Program-made: the position numbers and the translations under genes
Shown: positions 25,746 through 33,426 of the stretch, piece after piece
How the letters are laid out: each line of letters starts with the position of its first letter
Position numbering within the stretch: position 1 is the stretch's first letter
Assembly: GCF_010729305.1 (NCBI RefSeq)
Contig: NZ_AP022574.1
Coordinates: 2,914,001-2,978,000, forward strand
From: Mycolicibacterium psychrotolerans
Lineage (GTDB): Bacteria > Actinomycetota > Actinomycetes > Mycobacteriales > Mycobacteriaceae
Length of the DNA: 64,000 bases
Direction: 5' to 3'
Notes under the pieces: model-generated
The model's input: the letters and a program-made list of their open reading frames with translations, nothing else
Databases searched by the model: none
What the model was told of the DNA's origin: nothing

Positions 25746-26006
25746 ATGGCTAGTCCCAAGAGACGCAGCCGGGGGACTTCCGATCCCACGGCGCTGGCCG
25801 CTCGTCTTCCCGCCGAGCTCCGCTCGCTGAGCTCGCATACCGACGCATTCGCCTACATGGCCGCGCTCCGTGCGTGGCTCGGCCCGCTGGCCGCTGCCGA
25901 CATTGCCGAGGCCCGCCGGGGCGAGGACAAGGTGTCACCCGCCGACGTCGCCACGTCGGCTGGAGTATCAGCCGTGCAGGCGTGTTATCGGCACTGGCTC
26001 GCCTGA
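25746..26006 (+). CDS. 86-residue protein, possible HTH
   Basis: Starts two bases after the leader peptide stop. A basic N-terminus (SPKRRSRG) is followed by helices ending with VSPADVATSAGVSAVQACYRHWLA, which could be a helix-turn-helix. It overlaps the next ORF (TGATG). The function is unknown; its position between small terminase and connectors suggests packaging. Confidence 0.6.
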   Translation: MASPKRRSRGTSDPTALAARLPAELRSLSSHTDAFAYMAALRAWLGPLAAADIAEARRGEDKVSPADVATSAGVSAVQACYRHWLA

Positions 26007-26146
26007 TGCCACGCCGTAACGGCCCCCGCAGGCCGCACCAACCGTTACCGATCAACCGAATCCGAGCCGAGCTCGGGCTCCCCGAGGAGGAAACCAGAAT
26101 GACGACAAGGTCGTCTAGGAGCTTCGACCACCGGAAGGTGGTCTAG
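26006..26146 (+). CDS. 46-residue ORF whose end is leader peptide copy 2
   Basis: Begins in the previous stop (TGATG). An internal ATG at 26099, with its own GAGGAGG site, would give a 15-residue peptide MTTRSSRSFDHRKVV ending at the same stop. That peptide matches copy 1 in MTT, SFDH and VV. It also carries the same stem with a GGAA loop, GACCACC-GGAA-GGTGGTC (26126-26143). The stop is two bases before the adaptor ATG, again with the Shine-Dalgarno-like sequence inside the stem. Confidence 0.6.
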   Translation: MPRRNGPRRPHQPLPINRIRAELGLPEEETRMTTRSSRSFDHRKVV

Positions 26147-26148
26147 CA

Positions 26149-26541
26149 ATGGCACACGCAACCGCCGCTGATGTCGCCGCGCTACTGGCGCGTGAACTGT
26201 CAACCGAAGAGACCACGATGGTCGAGAGGCGGCTGGAGCAGGCCGAGAGGCTGATCCTGCGCCGTATCCCCGATCTGGACGAGAAGATCACCGCCGGCGA
26301 GCTGGACGAGGCCGACGTGATCGACGTCGAGGCCGAGGCCGTGCTCCGCATCGTGCGGAACCCGGACGGCTACACGATGGAGTCGGACGGCAGCTACACC
26401 TACCAGCTCTCGCAGGAGACCGCCTCGGGCAAGCTGGAGATCCTCCCGAGCGAGTGGGAGCTCCTCGGGGTCCGGGCCCGAGGCATGTTCCAGATCGTGC
26501 CGAACGTCGCACGCAGCACTTGGGACGGGAGGCTCGCATGA
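26149..26541 (+). CDS. Head-to-tail adaptor-like protein
   Basis: A 130-residue protein. The N-terminal helical part (ADVAALLARELSTEE ... RRLEQAERLI) and following domain resemble Gp15/Gp19-type phage adaptors that sit under the portal. It is followed by stopper-like and tail-terminator-like genes in the usual phage order. Start is governed by the leader/hairpin module upstream. No portal gene exists in the element for it to dock on, so it would dock on a helper portal. Confidence 0.7.
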   Translation: MAHATAADVAALLARELSTEETTMVERRLEQAERLILRRIPDLDEKITAGELDEADVIDVEAEAVLRIVRNPDGYTMESDGSYTYQLSQETASGKLEILPSEWELLGVRARGMFQIVPNVARSTWDGRLA

Positions 26542-26879
26542 GCCTCCTCAGCCGTGCAACCGACGTCGTGACCGTCTTCCCCGAGGAGGCGGTTACCGAC
26601 TCTGACGGCAACACCAAGACCCGAGCATCTGCGGTCGGCATAGTGGCGAAAGCCGTTGTGCAGCCGATGGTTCAGTTCGTCGGCTCCGAGAAGGCCGAGA
26701 TCGGATTTGAGACCGAGGAGCGGCTCAGGCTGCGACTCGTCGGCTGGCAAGGCGGCGAGCTCGGCGCTCAGTCGCAAGTGGAGTGGCAAGGACGCCGCTA
26801 CAGCATCCACGGTGAGCCACGCCGGTATGGCGGGTCTCGTCGGACAGCGCACGTGATCTACCAGCTCGTCCGCAAGTGA
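26538..26879 (+). CDS. Head-to-tail stopper-like protein
   Basis: A 113-residue, mostly beta protein whose ATG overlaps the adaptor stop (ATGA). Its size, the N-terminal LLSRATDVVTVFPEE and its C-terminal WQGRRYSIHGEPRRYGG resemble actinophage head-closure (stopper) proteins. It would complete the neck that accepts a tail. Confidence 0.65.
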   Translation: MSLLSRATDVVTVFPEEAVTDSDGNTKTRASAVGIVAKAVVQPMVQFVGSEKAEIGFETEERLRLRLVGWQGGELGAQSQVEWQGRRYSIHGEPRRYGGSRRTAHVIYQLVRK

Positions 26880-26949
26880 TGGGTACGCAGAAAGTGCGTC
26901 CCCCTGCCGTCGCGATTCACGATGTCAGCTCGCTGAGCAGGGGCCTAGC

Positions 26950-27351
26950 GTGATCAGACCGGCGCAGGTTGTCCTCCCGCTGCTCCGTGCGGCTCTGCCA
27001 GGGGCCTCGGTCGTCTCCGAGGTTCCGGACGTGGACTATCGGACGTTCCCTCTCGTCCTGGTCCGGAGAGCCGGCGGGCCTCGCCTGGCGAAGGCCCCGA
27101 GGCTGATGTCTCTACCGGAGATCGAACTGTCGGTGTACTCCGACGAGGGCCTGGTCGAGTGCGAGCAGCTCTACGAGGACGCACTGGAGGCGCTGTACGC
27201 CGCCCAGCACGCTCAGACGGTCGTCCCTGACGTCGGCTACCTGCATTCGATCCGTGAGGCTCAGGGAGCGACTGACGCGGAGTCCCCGTTCGCAGACAGT
27301 TGGGCCGTAGCCGGAACTATCCGGCTCGGCGTGAGAGCTCCCCGTCCCTGA
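26950..27351 (+). CDS. Tail terminator-like neck protein
   Basis: A 133-residue protein with a GTG start. The pattern (IRPAQVVLPLLRAALP ... FPLVLVRRAGG ... IELSVYSDEGLVECEQLYEDALEAL) matches tail-terminator proteins of siphophages. It is the last gene of the rightward operon; the tail tube and later genes are absent. In the 70-bp gap before it, a GATTC-centred dyad occurs at 26908-26924. Confidence 0.65.
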   Translation: MIRPAQVVLPLLRAALPGASVVSEVPDVDYRTFPLVLVRRAGGPRLAKAPRLMSLPEIELSVYSDEGLVECEQLYEDALEALYAAQHAQTVVPDVGYLHSIREAQGATDAESPFADSWAVAGTIRLGVRAPRP

Positions 27352-27359
27352 CGGGTAGC

Positions 27360-27757
27360 GATGGTTCAAGGAACCATCCGCTTGGGCGTCCGCAGCTCGG
27401 AGTGAAGGGTGTCGCGATTCGCGACCCCCCGTTGACGCAGGTCAGGCCAAACCTATCGAATCGGTATGTTTGCAGGTCACGCCACTATCGTGATTCGCGA
27501 TGTCCGGGCTGACCAGGGGTAACGATTCGTTACGGCAGGGGGTAACGATTCGTTACACCCCCGCGCTGAGCAGGAGTCTATCAATTCGATAGCCCCTTCT
27601 GACCTGCGGAATAACCTCCGGACCACCCCCTCAGTAGAGGGGGGTCCACCGAATGGACACCCTCGGGGGTCATCCAGTTGATGACACCCTCAGTCGGGGA
27701 CTCCGCTAGGCCACGCTGTGGCCGACGCCCCCAGGTACCCGGACCTAGTCCGGTACC
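27360..27757. repeat. Right-end array of twelve hairpins, several with GATTC centres
   Basis: A 390-bp stretch without genes. Stems in order: GATGGTTC-AAG-GAACCATC (27360), GTCGC-GATTC-GCGAC (27411), an imperfect stem with GAATC centre (27449-27471), ATCGT-GATTC-GCGAT (27487), GTAAC-GATTC-GTTAC (27519 and again 27542), CTATC-AATTC-GATAG (27578), CCCCCTC-AGTA-GAGGGGG (27626), GTCCA-CCGAA-TGGAC (27644), GTCATC-CAGTT-GATGAC (27669), GGCCAC-GCT-GTGGCC (27709) and a GGTAC..GGAC-CTA-GTCC..GTACC stem (27734-27757) that overlaps the integrase stop. The GC-rich ones probably terminate both converging operons. Confidence 0.8.
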
Positions 27758-29295
27758 CCGTGCTTCCGGCGCTCCTCCAGAGACGCCGTCTCGTCCAGCG
27801 GCACGGGTGAGTGGATCTCGGCATGCCAGACGCCGCCGTTGTTCTGATGCCGTTTGCCCACCCCGGAGATCCCGATGCGGATCGTGATACCGGCACGCTT
27901 GAGCAGTTCCCGCCGCTCGGCGGGTTCCGCTGCCTGCTCCCACGCATCCCGGTACTTCCGGCCTGTCGGTCGGTCCTCGTACCGGCCCTCTCGGGTCGGT
28001 GTGGACTCCAGCTCGGCTATCCGGGCGTCCAACGCGCTCAGCTGCCGCTGTAGTCGATCCTGAGCGGCTCGGGACGTCATCCGTCCCGCCGTAGCGGACA
28101 GCTCGTCAAACGCCGCCAGGGCGGCTCTCAGCTCGGTCTCGTGGTTGTCTCCGGGCACCCACACGCGCTCGGTGACGTCTCGACTGCCGTAGTCGTCCAA
28201 GAACGTGGTCTCCGCGAGCTCTTCGGCTGCATCCGCAGGGATCAGCGAGGAGCAGGCTTTCGGGCACCGGTAGTACCGGTAGACGCGTCCGCTCTTCTTG
28301 TTCGTCGTGAGCGTCAGCGTGGTTCCGCAGAAGAAGCACGCAGCGATACCGGCGAGGGGGGCCGGCTGCGCCCGCTCACGCGGTGCGCCGGTCGTCCGGT
28401 CGAGCTCAGCGAGGATCAGCTCGCGCTCGTCGTCTGAGACCAACGGCTCGGCCATCCTGACGGGCTGGCCCTGGTCGTCTCGGACGGTCACACCACCGAG
28501 GTGGGCGTGTCCGACCAGCGTCGGTGATCGGAGCATGTGCTTCAACGGCCACGTTCGCCACGTGCCTTCTGTGGCAGGCGGTTTCCCCACAGAGACGCGG
28601 TAGTGATCGGCGGGAGGCAGGATGCCGTCCGCGTTCAGCTCGCGGGCAATCCGTCCGAGCGGCTGCCCGTCAAGGACAGCGTCCACGATGCGCCGCACCA
28701 CCGCGTGCGCCTTCGGGCACTCACACGGTGAGCTGCCCTTTGGACAATCTCGCCTGTGCGAGATGGTCTCGTCTATCTGCAGCACCTTCCCCGAGCCCTG
28801 CTCGGCGGGGACCACCCGGTAGCCGTATGGTGGCCTGCCTCCGGGCCACCGGGCCGTCTCGCGCAGCTTCCGGCGAGAGGAGATGGTCCGCTCTCGGATG
28901 GCCTCCAGCTCGCCCTCCGCGAGGAACGCGATCACGTTCGCGATCAACCGACCGACAGGGGTACCGAGGTCGATGGCCTCGGAGCAGGAGACCACGGTCT
29001 TGCGGTGGTCGATGCACCACCCGAAGAGCTTGTTCAGCCGGATTGCGTCTCGACCGAGGCGGTCGAGCTTCCAGCAGACGATGACGTCGAAATCGTCTGC
29101 TCGGTTGGCGAGCCAGTCGCCCAGTCGGGGAGTGTCGAACGGGTCCACCGATCCGGAGACGTCGGTGTCCTCGGCCCAGCCGATGACCTGATGTCCGTTC
29201 GCCTGAGACCAGCTCTCGACAGCCTCCCGCTGTCGTTCGATGGACGTGGACTCATCCGATGCGACAGAGAGTCGCAGCCTGCCTAGTACTCGCAT
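27745..29295 (-). CDS. Large serine recombinase (integrase)
   Basis: A 516-residue large serine integrase. The catalytic domain starts RLRLSVASDESTSIERQ, with the nucleophile Ser at about 10, followed by CWKLDRLGRDA. A recombinase domain follows, then a zinc ribbon (CFFCGTTLTL ... YRCPKAC at about 315-345), a coiled coil (about 395-430) and a C-terminal tail. Its start is 31 bp from attR, so attP overlaps its promoter region. It needs only attB and attP to integrate, and a directionality factor to excise. Family resemblance includes Bxb1 and phiRv1 integrases. Confidence 0.93.
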   Translation of the reverse strand: MRVLGRLRLSVASDESTSIERQREAVESWSQANGHQVIGWAEDTDVSGSVDPFDTPRLGDWLANRADDFDVIVCWKLDRLGRDAIRLNKLFGWCIDHRKTVVSCSEAIDLGTPVGRLIANVIAFLAEGELEAIRERTISSRRKLRETARWPGGRPPYGYRVVPAEQGSGKVLQIDETISHRRDCPKGSSPCECPKAHAVVRRIVDAVLDGQPLGRIARELNADGILPPADHYRVSVGKPPATEGTWRTWPLKHMLRSPTLVGHAHLGGVTVRDDQGQPVRMAEPLVSDDERELILAELDRTTGAPRERAQPAPLAGIAACFFCGTTLTLTTNKKSGRVYRYYRCPKACSSLIPADAAEELAETTFLDDYGSRDVTERVWVPGDNHETELRAALAAFDELSATAGRMTSRAAQDRLQRQLSALDARIAELESTPTREGRYEDRPTGRKYRDAWEQAAEPAERRELLKRAGITIRIGISGVGKRHQNNGGVWHAEIHSPVPLDETASLEERRKHGVPD

Positions 29296-29325
29296 GGTGC
29301 GATGCTACGCTGGTTCTGCGCCAGG

Positions 29326-29335
29326 ACATGCACGG
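29326..29335. other. attR core (right attachment site)
   Basis: ACATGCACGG identical to the attL core at 18415. Rightward of it the host SDR reading frame resumes with CCG GCC TAC (Pro-Ala-Tyr). Leftward is element DNA with the integrase start. Confidence 0.85.
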
Positions 29336-29711
29336 CCCGGCCTACGGCGCCCAGAAGGCGGGTGTCGACAAGATGGCCGCGGACATGGCGGTCGATTTCC
29401 GCGGCACCGGGGTCGCGACGGTGTCGATCTGGATGGGCATCCTGCTCACCGAGCGGCTGCGCAGCGCCTTCGACGGCAAGCCAGACACCCTCGCCGAGTT
29501 CGCCTTGCAGGCCGAAACCCCGGAGTTCACGGGCCATCTCATCGACGCGCTGTTCGCCGACCCCGGTCTCGGGGAGCTCAGCGGACGAACTGTGATCGGC
29601 GCCGAACTGGCGCGCACCTACGGGCTCACCGACGCCGACGGCCGTATTCCGCCATCACACCGGGAGATGCTCGGCGCTCCGCGCGAACCCAGTCCGGTGA
29701 TCGTGCGCTGA
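29326..29711 (+). pseudogene. 3' part of the split short-chain dehydrogenase
   Basis: Begins in the core with Met-His-Gly and carries the catalytic Tyr and Lys (PAYGAQK, Tyr147 and Lys151 of the restored protein), followed by ADMAVDFRGTGVATVSIW and the C-terminal region. Alone it lacks the cofactor-binding half. An ATG inside the core (29328) could start a fragment, but no ribosome binding site is evident. It converges on the acyl-CoA dehydrogenase gene 3 bp away. Confidence 0.88.
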
Positions 29712-29714
29712 GGA

Positions 29715-30707
29715 TCAGGGCGCGATCAGCGCCCACAGGCCGTCCGGGCCTGCGTGCAATGCCATGTCGGTGAGCAGGTCGTCCCAGTGCCGCATCGAGC
29801 CGAACTCCGAGCGCCAGGCCAACGCCGCCCGGGTGAAGACGTGTAGCCGGTGCTCGCTCGTGGTGCCGATGGCGCCGAGCACCTGATGGGCGTTGCGCAC
29901 CACCACCGACGTCGCATGGCCGGCGCACGAACGGGCCGATGCGACAAGGAATTCCAGATTCGGCGCCGACCAGTCCGAGGCGATTGCGGCCGACAGCGCC
30001 GCCTCGGTGGCCGACCGTGCGAGCGCGGCCTCGCACGCGATGTCGGAGATCAGGTGCTGCACGGCCTGGAACTTCGACAGCGTTCGCCCGAACTGCTCAC
30101 GCGTCGTCGCGTGCTCGATCGACAGCTCGAGCGCCCGATCCAGCGCCGCACAGATCTGGACGGCGCGGATCAGCGCCGCCTTGAGCCGCAACGTCGCGAT
30201 CTGCCCGGCGGTGACGGTGGCGCCGGACAGGATGGCCAGGTCGGCGACGACGGTGTCGCGCGGCTCACCGATCATGTTGGCGCCGGCGGTGATCGAAAGG
30301 CCTGCGGGGTCGAGGTCGGCGACGACATGGTCGTCGCCGCGCTGCCACACCGCGACCACCCGTTGTGCGCTCGACGCCCACGGCACGCCGGCGGCCCGGC
30401 CCTGCGCGTCGAGCAGGCACACGGTGCGCCGTGCGCTGTCGGCCGGAACCCCCGCGGTGTCGAGCAGCCAGCAGGCCAGCAGATCGTGTTCGGCCAGCGG
30501 GATCCGGGCGCCGTGGCGCGCCGCGGCGGACACGAGCTCGGCGGCCTCGAGCCATCCGGCGCCGCTGCCGCCGGCGTCTTCGGCGCCGGTGAGCCGGACC
30601 AGACCCAGATCGTCGAGCCTGCTCCACAGGTCGGCGTCCTGGCCGTGCTCGGCGAACACGGCGTCCATCATGTCGGCGAGCGCGGGCTCGATGTGGGGGG
30701 CGCTCAT
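29715..30707 (-). CDS. Acyl-CoA dehydrogenase, short partner subunit
   Basis: A 330-residue acyl-CoA dehydrogenase-like protein, shorter than the usual 380. The C-terminal part has REQFGRTLSKFQAVQH and VRNAHQVLGAIGTT, but the N-terminal half is compressed. It overlaps the end of a second, full-length dehydrogenase gene by 4 bases. In mycobacteria such adjacent unequal pairs form alpha2beta2 FadE enzymes in steroid or branched acyl-CoA breakdown. The substrate here is unknown. Confidence 0.82.
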   Translation of the reverse strand: MSAPHIEPALADMMDAVFAEHGQDADLWSRLDDLGLVRLTGAEDAGGSGAGWLEAAELVSAAARHGARIPLAEHDLLACWLLDTAGVPADSARRTVCLLDAQGRAAGVPWASSAQRVVAVWQRGDDHVVADLDPAGLSITAGANMIGEPRDTVVADLAILSGATVTAGQIATLRLKAALIRAVQICAALDRALELSIEHATTREQFGRTLSKFQAVQHLISDIACEAALARSATEAALSAAIASDWSAPNLEFLVASARSCAGHATSVVVRNAHQVLGAIGTTSEHRLHVFTRAALAWRSEFGSMRHWDDLLTDMALHAGPDGLWALIAP

Positions 30708-31843
30708 CGCATCCCCAGCCCGCGGGCGATCACGCCGCGCAGCACCTCATTGGTCCCGCCGCGGATCGTGAATCCGGGCCGCTGATCCACCGCGGCTGCC
30801 GCCAGCTCCGCGAAGGCGGTTGTGTGATCGCTTGCCAGATGGGCGAATTCGGCGATGTCGCCCTCAGTCGTGGTGCCCAGCACCTTGACGACGGCGGCGG
30901 GAACCTCCGCGGGTTCGTGACGCTGCAGCGCATCGGCCACCGCTGACGACATCTGGTGCAGCCCGGCGAGCCTGCCCACCAGCCGGCCCAGATCCGCGTC
31001 CCGCGGCAGTTGTTCGGCAGCCATCGCGTCGGCGGCCGCCTGCAGCAGCATGAACGTCGACAGCACCCGCTCCGGACCGCTGCGCTCGAAGGCCAGTTCC
31101 GACGTCACCTGCCGCCATCCGTCGCCGATCTCACCGAATACCATGTCGTCGGGCACGAAGACGTCGTCGAGGATCACCTCGTTGAAGTGGTGCGCCCCGT
31201 TCATCGACCGGATCGGCCGGATCTCGACGCCCGGGCCGCGCAGGTCGACGATGAACTGGCTCAGACCGGCATGCCGGTGCGCGGGGTCGACCGGCGCGGT
31301 GCGGACCAGCGCGATGAACGCGTGCGCCAGATGGGCGCCGGACGTCCAGACCTTCGCCCCGGTGAGCCGCCACCCGCCGTCGACCTGCTCGGCCCGGCTA
31401 CGCACGCTCGCGAGATCGGATCCGGAGTCCGGCTCGCTCATGCCGATGCCGAAATAGCATTCTCCGGCAACGATTCTGGGCAGGAAGTGCCGCCTCTGCG
31501 CCTCGGTGCCGTACTTGAGCAGCGACGGCACGATCTGCCGGTCGGCGATCCAGTGCGCGGCCACCGGGGCGCCTGCGGCGAGCAGTTCCTCGGTGACGAC
31601 GAACCGTTCGAGGAAGGAGCGGCCGTGCCCGCCGTAGTCGACGGGCACCGTCATGCCCAGCCATCCGCGGGCGGCCAGTGCCGCGGTGAACGCTTCGTCC
31701 CAGCCGGACAGCCACGCGTCGACCGACGGAGTGAAGGCGCCTGCGGCGCGTTGGTCGGCGAGCCACCGGCGGACCTCGGCGCGCAGCTCGTCGCGGCTCG
31801 ACGGGTCGGTGCCGGATCGGGGTACCAGGCGGGGGAGCGCCAT
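30704..31843 (-). CDS. Acyl-CoA dehydrogenase, full-length subunit
   Basis: A 379-residue flavoprotein. FAD and acyl-CoA signatures are visible: GMSEPDSGSDLAS near the middle, TGAKVWTSGAH, and C-terminal RGGTNEVLRGVIARGLG. The ATG at 31843 overlaps the stop of the upstream membrane protein gene. It probably forms a heterotetramer with the short partner encoded immediately downstream, oxidising an acyl-CoA to the enoyl-CoA. Confidence 0.87.
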   Translation of the reverse strand: MALPRLVPRSGTDPSSRDELRAEVRRWLADQRAAGAFTPSVDAWLSGWDEAFTAALAARGWLGMTVPVDYGGHGRSFLERFVVTEELLAAGAPVAAHWIADRQIVPSLLKYGTEAQRRHFLPRIVAGECYFGIGMSEPDSGSDLASVRSRAEQVDGGWRLTGAKVWTSGAHLAHAFIALVRTAPVDPAHRHAGLSQFIVDLRGPGVEIRPIRSMNGAHHFNEVILDDVFVPDDMVFGEIGDGWRQVTSELAFERSGPERVLSTFMLLQAAADAMAAEQLPRDADLGRLVGRLAGLHQMSSAVADALQRHEPAEVPAAVVKVLGTTTEGDIAEFAHLASDHTTAFAELAAAAVDQRPGFTIRGGTNEVLRGVIARGLGMR

Positions 31844-32493
31844 CAGTCTCCTACGGGTTCTTCGGTGTCCTCGGGAACGGCGTCGGGCGCTTCGTCGGCG
31901 AGGGCGTCTGCCGGCAGTGTCAGGGCGATGCCCAGCGCGAGGACGAACACCACCGACAGCGTGCCACCGAGGTAGTGGTTCATCGGGCCGCCGGGGGAGA
32001 TGAAGCTGCCGGGCGGTCCGATCAGCGTGATCGTCTCGATGAGCTGCTCGACGGTGAACACCGCGGCGATGATCCCGAGCCAGCGCGGCAGCCGCCCTTC
32101 GTTGGCGCTCAACAGAATCGGGGCGGCCACGGCGATGTTGGCGATGGTGGCCACCGGCAGCCACAAGGCGCCGACGTCCTCGATGGCGCGTGCGGTCCCG
32201 GTGGTCGCCTGGCCGGGTCGCAGCGACGGACCGCCGGCGAACCAGATCGCGACGCAGAGCTGGGCGACCAGCAGCGCGGAGCCGATCGTGAACAGGTGCC
32301 CGGGTGGTCCGGTGAGCCGGTCGCGGGCGATGGCCAGCACGACGACGAGCGCCAGCGTGGCGAAGGTCAGCAGCAGAGCCTGGACGCGGGTGACGGCGGG
32401 ATCGGAGCCGGGCAGCGCGTGCAGGAAGACCACGGCCGTGGCGTACAGCACCGCGAACGCTGCGCCGGCGATCATCGGGGCTCGACCGTTCAT
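31843..32493 (-). CDS. Six-helix membrane protein, unknown function
   Basis: A 216-residue protein with about six hydrophobic segments and an acidic C-terminal tail (EAPDAVPEDTEEPVGD). Its stop overlaps the dehydrogenase ATG, which suggests co-expression. The internal GGPMNHYLGG segment between helices is distinctive but not one I can assign. It is divergent from comEA. Confidence 0.68.
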   Translation of the reverse strand: MNGRAPMIAGAAFAVLYATAVVFLHALPGSDPAVTRVQALLLTFATLALVVVLAIARDRLTGPPGHLFTIGSALLVAQLCVAIWFAGGPSLRPGQATTGTARAIEDVGALWLPVATIANIAVAAPILLSANEGRLPRWLGIIAAVFTVEQLIETITLIGPPGSFISPGGPMNHYLGGTLSVVFVLALGIALTLPADALADEAPDAVPEDTEEPVGD

Positions 32494-32601
32494 ATGCGGT
32501 CATGCTATCCCGCTGTCCACAGAGCCGAGTTCATCCACAGACCGCGTCGCCGGGGCCGTCGCCGCACCGTCGCCGTCGGCCCGGGTGCTTACCGTCGCCG
32601 T

Positions 32602-33426
32602 ATGTCGACCGAACTGCCCGCTGAGCGCCTCCTGCGCCGTCTGGGCACCGACGGTGCCCGCGATGGTCAGGCCGCCGCCGCAGACGACGACGAGGCGTCC
32701 GAGACCTCGCTGTCGCGCTGGCTCCCCGAGCCCGGGCCGGGGCGCTCCGCGGCCTGGCTGTCGCGGATCCGCGGCGATCCCGGCAGGGCGGGTGTCCTCG
32801 CGCTGGGCGTCGTCGGTCTCATCGCCGTACTGGTGACCGTGGTGAGCCTGGTGCGGGACCGGCCGCCGGCGGTCGTCTCCGCGAAGCTCCCGCCGGTGGA
32901 GATGGTGTCATCGGCGGCACCGGCGCCCTCGGGGGCGCCCACGCAGGCTGGACCCGTGATCGTCAGCGTGGTCGGGCTGGTGCACCGCCCCGGTCTTGTC
33001 ACCCTCGAGCCGGGGGCGAGAATCGCCGATGCCCTGGAGGCCGCAGGCGGGCCGGTGGACGGCGCCGATGTCGTGGGTCTGAACATGGCCCGCCGGGTCG
33101 CCGACGGTGAGCAGATCGTCGTCGGCATCGGGGCGGCGCCGGGTCAGCCCACGCAGATGGGTAGCTCGGTGGTGTCCGGCTCGGCGCAGTCGCCCGGCCC
33201 GCCGACGGGCGAAACAGTTTCGGGTGCAACAGATGTCGTGGACCTGAACGCCGCAACCGTGGAGCAGCTCGACACACTGCCGGGCATCGGGCCGGTGACG
33301 GCGGCCGCGATCGTGGCGTGGCGCGACGCCAACGGGCGGTTCACCAGTGTCGACCAACTCGGCGACGTGGACGGGATCGGACCGGCGCGACTGGACAAGC
33401 TGCGCACCCTGGTGGCCGTGGGATGA
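32602..33426 (+). CDS. comEA: ComEA family DNA-binding protein
   Basis: A 274-residue protein. One membrane helix lies at about 65-88, then an SLBB domain (about 112-170, VVGLVHRPGLVTLEPGARI) and a C-terminal helix-hairpin-helix (about 212-274, VDLNAATVEQLDTLPGIGPVTA). ComEA binds incoming DNA outside the membrane and hands it to ComEC. The ATG at 32602 gives a typical N-terminus. The stop overlaps comEC (ATGA). Confidence 0.88.
   Translation: MSTELPAERLLRRLGTDGARDGQAAAADDDEASETSLSRWLPEPGPGRSAAWLSRIRGDPGRAGVLALGVVGLIAVLVTVVSLVRDRPPAVVSAKLPPVEMVSSAAPAPSGAPTQAGPVIVSVVGLVHRPGLVTLEPGARIADALEAAGGPVDGADVVGLNMARRVADGEQIVVGIGAAPGQPTQMGSSVVSGSAQSPGPPTGETVSGATDVVDLNAATVEQLDTLPGIGPVTAAAIVAWRDANGRFTSVDQLGDVDGIGPARLDKLRTLVAVG

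Larger units (their letters stand above)
18415..29325. mobile_element. Capsid-encoding phage satellite-like element, 10.9 kb
   Basis: Bounded by the 10-bp repeat ACATGCACGG within a host SDR gene, with a serine integrase at the right end. It carries replication-like, scaffold, HK97 capsid, small terminase, adaptor, stopper and tail-terminator genes. It lacks a large terminase, portal, tail, lysis genes and an obvious repressor. Size and content recall M. tuberculosis phiRv1/phiRv2 and capsid-forming PICIs. It should need a helper phage for packaging motor and tails. The satellite interpretation is inferred from gene content. Confidence 0.85.

Noticed and set aside
18415..29325. Complete prophage
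   Set aside because: No large terminase, portal, protease, tail, tape measure, lysis or clear repressor gene, and the element is only 10.9 kb.
29326..29335. tRNA gene as integration site
   Set aside because: The core lies in a protein-coding SDR; no tRNA cloverleaf is visible at either end.
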